A stretch of 32,544 bases of DNA from the NCBI GenBank assembly GCA_003339415.1, contig PDHQ01000354.1:1-32544 (forward strand), given 5' to 3'. This DNA is from Ophiocordyceps camponoti-saundersi (nom. inval.) (lineage: Eukaryota; Ascomycota; Sordariomycetes; Hypocreales; Ophiocordycipitaceae). The position numbers were made by a program, and so were the translations under genes. Numbering within the stretch: position 1 is the stretch's first letter; each line of letters opens with the position of its first letter. Positions 23,259-32,544 of the stretch are shown here, piece after piece. The notes beneath the pieces are model-generated. The model was not told the origin of the DNA. It was given only the letters and a program-made list of their open reading frames with translations, and searched no databases.

Positions 23259-24139
23259 GTAAATAGTTTATCCTTATCTTAAATAGCGCGCTTAACTTTT
23301 TTTAATAACGCTTTAATATTACTTTAGTTCTCTTACTTTTTATATTTCTCGCGCTATATATAATAAAGTTTAGCTATATTTATTATTAAAAACTTATATA
23401 CTTTTAGCTTATTAGCTTTTTATAATTAACTATAATTTAAAAAATACTTATTATTATATAACTTATATTTTATTTTATATATATAATATATACTTAAGCT
23501 ATAAAGTTTATTATATTATTAACTTTTATATCTTTATTAAGTTTTAAATAAAAGGTATACTTACTTTATTATACTTTATAGCTAAAATACCCTTAGTATA
23601 AGCGCTCTTATATAATATAACTTATATATATATTATAAAGAACTAGGTTTTTTCTCTAATCTTTACCTTTTTTATTATAATAATATTAGTAAAGTTTTAG
23701 GTTAGTTAAAAGCTATATAATAGCGTATATTAAGTTACTTATAATAAGGGTAATAATTATAATTATAAGCGTGCTTATAAAAAAAGAAAAAAATAAGAAG
23801 CTATATATTACCTTGCCTTTATTTATTTATACCTTAGTAATAGGGTATATACTACCTTACCTGCTTATTAATTTATAGCCTTTTAGCTAACTTTAATATA
23901 TACCCTTATATAACTTACTTATTCTTATAAGGCACCCTTTTAAGCCTTACCTTAGTTTATTATTTTATTATAGCTTTACGGGCCTAAGTAAGGCTTATAG
24001 TAGCGCTTTTTCTTATTTACTAACCTTACCTTATTAAGCTTCTATCTTATAAGTAAGGGGTTTTCCCCTAGGCCCTGCTTAGTCTTTCCCCCCTTCTTAT
24101 ATATAATAGTCCTAGATACTATCCTAGCCCCTAGCGTAA
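23259..24139. other. unassigned, pyrimidine-rich towards its right end
   Basis: From 23260 to 23750 I see only AT-rich DNA without motifs. From about 23760 to 24130 the plus strand becomes pyrimidine-rich and keeps several TGC and GCA trinucleotides (CGTGC, CTTGCC, CCTGC, GGCACC, CCCTGC). It also contains GGGGTTTTCCCC at about 24058-24069. It could be a leader or LTR of another element, but no second copy was found. Confidence 0.35.
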
Positions 24140-25464
24140 ATTCTAATAATAATAATACTTAGTAAATAATCTAAGGAAAATACTATTTATTAATTACTAA
24201 AGTAATAATTAAGTATTTATAAACTAAGCTAGCTTAATAGCTTTAAAAATTAATAAAGGAGATAAGGCGAATAAAAATAAGCTTAGCGTTTAGGCGCTTT
24301 ATTACTTATTTTATAAAATAATAAATAATTAAAAAACGGGCGTTTACTTTAGTATTATATAAGATAAAGGTATAAAAAAATATTATTATTAACTTAAACT
24401 TAACTATTAATAGTAAATAACTCTCTTACTTTTTATCTTATATATAATAATTTTAAGATTATTAGAAAGCTTTATAATAACTTTTTTTTTCCTAAATTAG
24501 AGTTATTTAATTAAATAAAGTTAAGCGGGGGCGTTTAAATTTTATAAACTTTATCTATTTTCTATTAATTAAGGTAGCCCTTAGCTATATAGCTTTTCTT
24601 TTTATAAATAAAATAAGATACTATTTTCCTAATAAGCTTTCTTCTTATCTTTACTTAAAAGCTAGCTTTTTTAATATAAGGTTAAAATTATAATTTTAGT
24701 TTTTTTTTATATTATTAAAATTATTTTATTACCTTAATTAGCTTTTTATATAGCTTTTAAATAAGTAAATTCTTTTTTCTAATAAAATATAGTGTTTTTT
24801 TATATATTTATAAAATTCTTTATATATTATATATAAGTTTTTAGCTTTTATAAAAATACTTAAGTTAAGGTTAGCGAGTAAATAATTTTAAAATATATAT
24901 TTAATTTAAGCTAAGAAAACTTAAGTCTTAGTTATAAGGTAATTAAACTTAGCGAAAAACTCTTAGATTTTTTATTTACTAATTAAGGAGAAGTTTAGTT
25001 TATAAAGCTAGTTTATAGCTTTAGTAAATTTTTTTAAATTTCTATAAGCGAACTTTAAATATTAAACTATCTTAGCTAATTTAAAAGAAGGCGTTTTTTT
25101 AAATTATATTAAGTTTTTAAAAATCTATAAGCTTTTCCTTTTAAAATATAAAATAAAATACTTATTTTATTTTATTTATTATAAAAAGTTATTTTATTTA
25201 ATCTTATCTTATCTTTTAAGTTTATAAAAAAGGTATTAAAATCCTTTTTTATAATTAAAAACTTACTTATTTTTTTATAGTAAATTTTCGTAATATTTAA
25301 GTAAAAAAAGTTTAGCTATATATCTTATTAAAGTAATTAGTATAAAAGTATCTTAAGTAGCTTTTCTAATTAAAATAAAAACCTTTCTAATTAAAATAAA
25401 GATTTTTTTACTTATCTTAAATATAATTAATATTTCTTAATTAGTAATAATATAAAAAAATATC
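24140..25464 (-). mobile_element. gypsy-0 segment III: inverted gag part
   Basis: Its minus strand aligns with gypsy-1 from about 1570 to 2860, covering gag and the zinc knuckle. The knuckle at 24574-24615 again has Tyr at all four ligand positions (Y-FI-Y-KKKS-Y-IAKG-Y). Landmarks include GCGGGGGCGTTTAAA at about 24525-24540, inverted at 2468-2482. Orientation and order agree with segments I and II, so it is probably the 5' part of the same old copy, separated by 16.6 kb of later insertions. It could instead be an independent fragment. Confidence 0.8.
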
Positions 25465-26930
25465 TAATTTTTATATATTCTATAAATCCCGCGCTTATAG
25501 TAATATAGATACGGATTTCTTATTTTTATATTATAAGCGAACTCTGCTCTTTCTATTACCTTATAATAATAGCTTTAAGCTACGCTTAGAGCAGCTCCGG
25601 GGGGGAGGGTAATACTATATAGGTCGATTATAACTACGAAAATTTTTTACCCGGAATATAGCTTTACTCTAAATCGTAGTAAACTTAAACCTAAAAATTT
25701 ACCGTATTTTTTACTTTATTAGAAGCTAAGGCGAGTATTAATAAAATTATTTCGGGGGACGCCTTAGTTTTTATATAGGTAATTATTAAATAAGTAGCGG
25801 AGTCTAAGAGGGTCCGGGAAGGCGCCCCCCTTACTCCGATTTCGTTAATTAATAATATTTCCTTAGCTATTATAGCTATAATTTCCTCTTTTTTCTATAG
25901 CTTTAGGGGGAGCGGAACTCTTTTAATATAAATTATAGTTATAGCTAAAGCGCTAAAAAAAACTATTAAAAAATAAGTTCTTAAGTAATATAAATATTAG
26001 CTTATAATTTATTTTAATTTTATTATTACTTTATTTTAAATTTAAAGTCTTAAGGTAATTATAATAAATATTAATTATAAATTTTATAAGTAAAGCTAAG
26101 CTTTTATAATAAGGAAATTACCTAGCGGCGATATTATAATAATATTTTAAAATATTATTTATAAGCTTTAATCCGATTTAAGGTAGCTTTATATTATTTT
26201 CGGAGAAAAGGTATACTTAATTAGTAAAAGTTATATTTTTATTATAAAAAAAGTGCTAGCGTAAGCTTTATAATAAGGCGGTAAGGAAGCTTTTTAAAAA
26301 AAAATTAAATTATTAAATAAAGTCTTAGTAATATAACTATACGCGAAAAAATATTATTTAGGAATTTAGCGGAGTTCCCTTATAATTATTATTAATAGCG
26401 TAATAAATATAAACTAAATTTATAATAAGGGTATAATAATATAAATAGAGATTTTTAATATAAAACCTTATTAGCTAAAAATTTAATTTTAATAATATTT
26501 TAAGTATTATTAGCTTAAATATATTACTAAATATTATATAGTAAAATTATAATATAACTAGTACTCCGCCTTTTTATACGCGGAGAGTAAGTTAGCTTAC
26601 TTTATAGTATATAAAAAAAAACTATATTATTACCTTTTTTATTAAGGAACTTACCTTAAGTAAAGTTAACTTTATCTTAAAATAAGAGTAGCGTAGGACC
26701 GGGCGAAGGATACTTATATTTCCTAACCCCGGAGATTTACGAATTAGAACTCTATATATACCGCCCCTCCTCCCCCCCCGGCGCTAACTAGAGTCTAATA
26801 GTAGCCGGGGCGGAAACGCTAAAGAGCGAATATAGTAGCTCCGCCTCTAACCCCCTCTCCGAACTTATCTATAGCTCCGCTACGATAGTTAGGCCGCCTT
26901 TTAAAATTAGCTATTATAAGGTACTTAAAG
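25465..26930 (+). mobile_element. half-LINE copy A (3' end missing)
   Basis: It begins TTTTATATATTCTATAAATC, the same 5' end as copies B and C, and matches both for about 1.46 kb. The match stops near 26930 (ATTAGCTATTATAAGG), about 400 bases short of the full 3' end, and there is no (ATT)n tail. The ORF1-like block corresponds to about 26110-26290. It is intermediate in decay: GC-rich islands survive (25600-25620, 26690-26900). It abuts the gag fragment of gypsy-0. Confidence 0.8.
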
Positions 26931-27676
26931 CTTAAGATAGCTTAGTTAATTTAATTAATTTATAGCGCTATTACTTACTTATATATATATATAAAGGGGC
27001 TTTAAACTTTCTAACTTAAGCGGAGCGGAGCGGAGCGGACCTTATAGCGGACCCTTATAATAGCTATAGTAATAGTAATATAGCTAAATTAACTATGCCC
27101 CTAAGCTATAATAAGCTTAATATATTAAACCGCCGCGTACTTTATTAGGACCTTAAATATATACTTAACTTAGTAATATATAGTTAATTAAAAGGGGTTT
27201 TACCCGGATAGTCTTTATTTAGGGTTTTTTCTATTAAGTCTTAAAAGACTTATTAGCTTTATATATAGTAAAAGTTTTAAATACTTAGTATTAGGTCCTT
27301 AGTATAATAATTAATTAATTAATATACTTATCTTTTTTAATATTCTTATAAGCGTTTTTATATTATAACGCAGAATATTATTACTAAGTAAGCTATTATT
27401 AAAATAATTTTCTTTCTTATTATAATATATATAAAAGCTATTAGTACCTTTATTATATAATATAATATTAGTAAGATATATATTTATATAATAAAAAAAA
27501 GTTAAATTAAAATATAAACTTAATTTTTCTAAAAATAATAAAAAGAAAAAATTATAATAATAATAATATATATTTTAAGTTACTTATACCTTACTTTATA
27601 CTAATAATAAGTTACTATTATTAATATAATTATAAATACGCTTACTTATAACTAATAACGCGTTTTATTTATATAT
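26931..27676. other. unassigned stretch with a (GCGGA)4 repeat
   Basis: No homology to the other repeats here was seen. 27020-27039 is four exact copies of GCGGA in otherwise AT-rich DNA. A plus-strand frame near 27130-27260 (NRRVL-stop-DLKYILNLVI) looks coding-like but I cannot assign it. The remainder (27330-27676) is AT-rich and featureless. Confidence 0.4.
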
Positions 27677-28623
27677 AATAATAATAATATTAATATACTA
27701 ATATATATTATATAGCTTAAAACTATCTTATATATATTTTAAAAGGGGGAAAAACTAAAAACTTAAAATAAAACCTTTTCTTTAAGCTTTACCTTAGCTT
27801 TAAGTTAGACCCCGCTTATACTTAGTATTTTATATATTTAATAAGTTAAGTAATAATTAATAATTAAAAAGCTAATATTACTTTTAAAATAAACTTTATA
27901 ATAATAAAAATATATATAAATTAAGTTAAATATAAAATTTATATAGCTTACTTATTTTTTTAGCTATTATTATTATTATAAATTAAAATTTTATAATTAA
28001 TTAAAATAATTTTATTAATTTTATTAATTAAAGCTTTATTAATATAGCTAAGAAATATATAAAAATTTTACTATCTTATAATAAATTTTATAATAGCTAA
28101 TATTAAAAAATAGCTAGATTATTATAATAAAGCTATAAATAAATTTAAAAAAGGGGTTAAGGGAGGTATTATTATATTCGCTTTTTAACGTTTTCGCCCT
28201 TATTATTACTAAACTTTAGTTAATATTAAAAAAAGAGAAGGGGCGGTATATATAAGATTCTAGTTTATAAACTTTTAAAATTAGGAAATATATACTTTTT
28301 TCGCTTAATCTTATACTACTCTTATTTTAAGATAAAGTTAATTTTACTTAAAATAAAACTTTAAATAAGAAAGTAATAATATAATTTTTTCTTATAAGTT
28401 ATAAGATAAATAAACTTACCCTTTATATATAAAATAGTAAAATATTTATTATATTATAGCTTTATTATATAATATTTAATAATATATTTAAATTAATAAT
28501 ATTTAAAATATTATTAAAGTTAAATTTTTAATATATATAATTTAATATTAAAAATCTTTATTTATATTATAATATTTTTATTATAAATTTAATTTATATT
28601 TATTATATTATTAATAATAATTA
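27677..28623 (-). mobile_element. half-LINE copy D, 3' part, interrupted by copy B
   Basis: In its own (minus) orientation this is the 3' half of the family, ending with an (ATT)n tail (27677-27690). It is the most AT-rich copy. It matches copy B from about 28640 to 29575. It breaks off at the 14-bp target duplication of copy B and resumes at 30505-30562, where the next ~60 bases match B at about 29580-29635. The rest is cut off by copy C. Confidence 0.8.
28610..28623. repeat. left 14-bp target-site duplication of copy B
   Basis: ATTAATAATAATTA here is repeated exactly at 30491-30504. Copy D homology runs up to this repeat on the left and continues from it on the right. Confidence 0.8.
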
Positions 28624-30490
28624 TAATAATAATAATATTCGTATACTAGTATGCTTAATTTAGCCTAGAACTATCCTATATATATTTTAGGGGTAGGAAA
28701 AACCGGAGAACTTAAAGTAAAACCCTCCCCTTAAGCGTTACCTTAGTTTAAGGCTAAACTAGGTCCGCACCCGGCACTCTATACTTTAAATAAGTCTAGT
28801 AATAATAAGTAATTAGGAAGCCGATATATCCTCTAAAGCGGAGTCCGCGGTAATAAAAGTGCGCGTAGTCCGGGTCCGGTACGAAGTCTATATAGCTACT
28901 CGTCTTCCTAAGCGTCGTTATCGCTATAAACTAAATCTCCGCGCTTAATTATAGCGTCCTAAATAATCTATTTAATCGAGGCTTTATTAATATAATTAAG
29001 GAATATATAGAGGTTTTATTAGCCCGTAACGGACCCTATAATAGCTAATCCCGAAAGGCGGCCTAATTATCGCGGCGGAGCTACGGATAAGTTCGGAGAG
29101 GGGGTCGGAGGCGGAGCTACTATATTCGCTTTCTAGCGTTTCCGCCCTAGCTACTACTAAACTCCGGTTAGCGCTAGAGGGGGAGGAGGGGCGGTATATA
29201 TAGAGTTCCGATCCGCAAATCTCTAAGGTTAGAAAGTATAAGTATTCTTTACCCGGTCTTACGCTACTCTCGTTTTAGGGTAAAGTTAACTTTACCTAAG
29301 GTAAGTCCCCTAATAGAGAGGGTAATAGTACGGTCTCTTTCTATACGCTATAAGGTAAGCTAACTTACCCTCCGCGTACGGAGAGGCGGAGTATTAGCTA
29401 TATTATAGCTTCGCTATATAGTATTTAGCGATATATCTAAGCTAGTAGTATTTAAAATACTACCGGGGTTAGACTTTTAGCTTATAAGGTTCCGTATTAA
29501 AAATCTCCGCCTATATTACTATACCCCTATTATAAATCCAGTTTACGTCCGTTACGCTATTAATAGTAATTATAAGGGAACTCCGCTAAGTTTTTAAATA
29601 GTATCTTTTTATATATAGTTATATTACTAAAACCTTATTTAATAACTTAATCTCTTTCTAAAAAGCTTCCTTACCGCCCCGCTATAAGGCCCGCGCTAGC
29701 ACCCCCTTTACGATAAAAGTATAACCTCCGCTAATTAAGCGTGCCTTTTCTCCGAAAGCGGTATAAAGCTACCTTAAATTAAACCGGAGCTTATAGATAA
29801 TATTTTAGAATATTACCGTAATATCGCTACTAGGTAGTTTCCTTACTATAAGGGCTTAGCCTTACTTACGGAGTTTATAGTTAATACTCGTTATAGTTAC
29901 CTTAAGGCCTCGGACTTAAAGCGGAGTAGCGATAAAATTAGAGTAAATCGTAAGCTAACGCTTATATCGCCTAGGAACTTATTTTTTAATAATTTTCTCC
30001 GGCGCTCTAGCTATAATTATAGCCTATATCGGAGGAGTTCCGCTCCCCCCGGAGCTATAAAAAAGAGAGGAAACCGCGGCTATAATAGCTAAGGAAATAT
30101 TACTAATTAATAGAGTCGGAGTAGGGGGGGCGCCTCCCCGAACCCTCTCGGACTCCGCTACTTATTCGATAATTACCTATATAAAGACTAAGGCGTCCCC
30201 CGAAATAATCTTACTAATACTTACCTTAGCTTCTAATAAGGTAAGAGGTACGGTAAACCCTTAGGTCTAAGCTTACTATAATTCGGAATAGAGCTATATT
30301 CTAGGTAAGAAATTTTCGCGGTTACGATCGACCTATATAGCGTTACCCTCCCCCCCGGAGCCGCTCCGGGCGCGGCTCGAGGCTATCGCTACGGGGTAAC
30401 GGAAGGAGCGGAGTCCGCTTATAATATAAGAATAAGAAGTCCGTATCCGCGTCGCTTTAAGCGCGGGATCTATAGAATATATAAAAGTTA
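28624..30490 (-). mobile_element. half-LINE copy B: full-length, 1,867 bp
   Basis: This copy is complete from the common 5' end (30490, TAACTTTTATATATTC on the minus strand) to the 3' tail (28624-28639, ATT-type), with perfect 14-bp target duplications. The tail plus long target duplication indicates target-primed reverse transcription, so it moved as a LINE-type retroelement. It has no terminal inverted repeats. It carries one ORF1-like region and then about 1 kb without polymerase or endonuclease motifs. It keeps most CpG, CpC and CpT but almost no CpA/TpG, so it is the youngest copy. Confidence 0.8.
29640..29960 (-). pseudogene. ORF1 relic of the half-LINE (copy B)
   Basis: The minus-strand frame reads RGLKVTITSINYKLRK, stop, G, stop, ALIV, then RKLPSSDITVIF at 29808-29843. 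It continues LYTAFGEKARLISGGYTFIV at about 29710-29775 and KGVLARALW. The 'RxLPSxDI-x-V-x-F', 'AFGEKARL' and 'YTxxVKGV' segments occur in this order and spacing in ORF1 proteins of Tad-clade fungal LINEs, which bind the element RNA. Stops fall at sites that fit mutated Trp or Gln codons. No ORF2 follows. Equivalent blocks in copies A and C are more decayed. Confidence 0.65.
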
Positions 30491-30504
30491 ATTAATAATA
30501 ATTA
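30491..30504. repeat. right 14-bp target-site duplication of copy B
   Basis: Exact match to 28610-28623. The interrupted copy D continues from here. Confidence 0.8.
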
Positions 30505-30562
30505 ATAAAGAGTTTTATTAAGTTTTTAAATAATATTTTTTATATATAATTATATTATTAAA
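30505..30562 (-). mobile_element. half-LINE copy D, continuation
   Basis: This short stretch (AGTTTTATTAAGTTTTTAAA and following) matches copy B at about 29580-29635. It is the part of copy D on the far side of the copy B insertion. Copy C begins at 30563, so D was hit twice within about 70 bases. Confidence 0.7.

Positions 30563-32544
<1,982 letters not shown>

Noticed and set aside
26700..26900. GC-rich island in copy A as a functional gene or CpG island
   Set aside because: The same stretch occurs in copy B and, mutated, in C and D. It is just the less mutated sequence of the half-LINE.
28642..28651. Palindrome ATACTAGTAT at the 3' end of copy B as a binding site
   Set aside because: It is only 10 bases, is not conserved in copies C and D, and such AT palindromes are expected here.
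28624..30490. DNA transposon or MITE with terminal inverted repeats
   Set aside because: The two ends of copy B are not inverted repeats of each other, the target duplication is 14 bp and there is an ATT tail. These fit target-primed reverse transcription better.

Overview
This window looks like RIP-degraded, transposon-only heterochromatin from a filamentous ascomycete (Pezizomycotina). The DNA is extremely AT-rich. TpA is everywhere, while CpA and TpG are almost absent on both strands over about 32 kb, which is the footprint of repeat-induced point mutation (C to T at CpA). I find no intact gene, tRNA, rRNA or CRISPR array. Every recognisable coding remnant belongs to a retrotransposon and carries many RIP-type stop codons. 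All family calls come from reading frames by eye; no search was run.

Layout. 1-219 is a 9-bp AT satellite. 220-887 is the 3' end of an old, minus-oriented Ty3/gypsy element ('gypsy-0'). A second member of the same family ('gypsy-1', 888-6816, plus strand) sits inside it. Gypsy-1 has two 327-bp LTRs, a perfect 5-bp target duplication (AATAG) and gag, RT, RNase H, integrase and a probable chromodomain in order. Gypsy-0 resumes at 6817-7537 (RNase H part) and probably again at 24140-25464 (gag part). 7538-9065 is the 5' part of a Tad-like LINE with an ORF1 relic. About 9066-16998 is a different gypsy element on the minus strand ('gypsy-2': integrase, RNase H, RT, possible protease). 16999-17222 is a 112-bp tandem duplication. 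17223 to about 22000 is a third gypsy family on the minus strand ('gypsy-3'), cut off at the RT/RNase H boundary. 22000-24139 is mostly unassigned but holds a 114-codon open frame on the minus strand.

The right end, 25465-32544, holds four copies (A, D, B, C) of one roughly 1.87-kb family. They share one 5' end and, where the 3' end is preserved, an (ATT)n 3' tail. Copy B has a perfect 14-bp target duplication and lies inside copy D. The family carries a LINE ORF1-like reading frame and has no room for an ORF2 polymerase. It therefore looks like a non-autonomous 'half-LINE' that relied on another LINE's reverse transcriptase. This is the best candidate here for something undescribed.

How it fits together. 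Elements landed repeatedly in older copies of themselves, and RIP destroyed each. Gag zinc-knuckle ligands became tyrosine, polymerase and integrase aspartates became asparagine, and Trp/Gln codons became stops. Both window edges are simple repeats, so the window may end where an assembly breaks.
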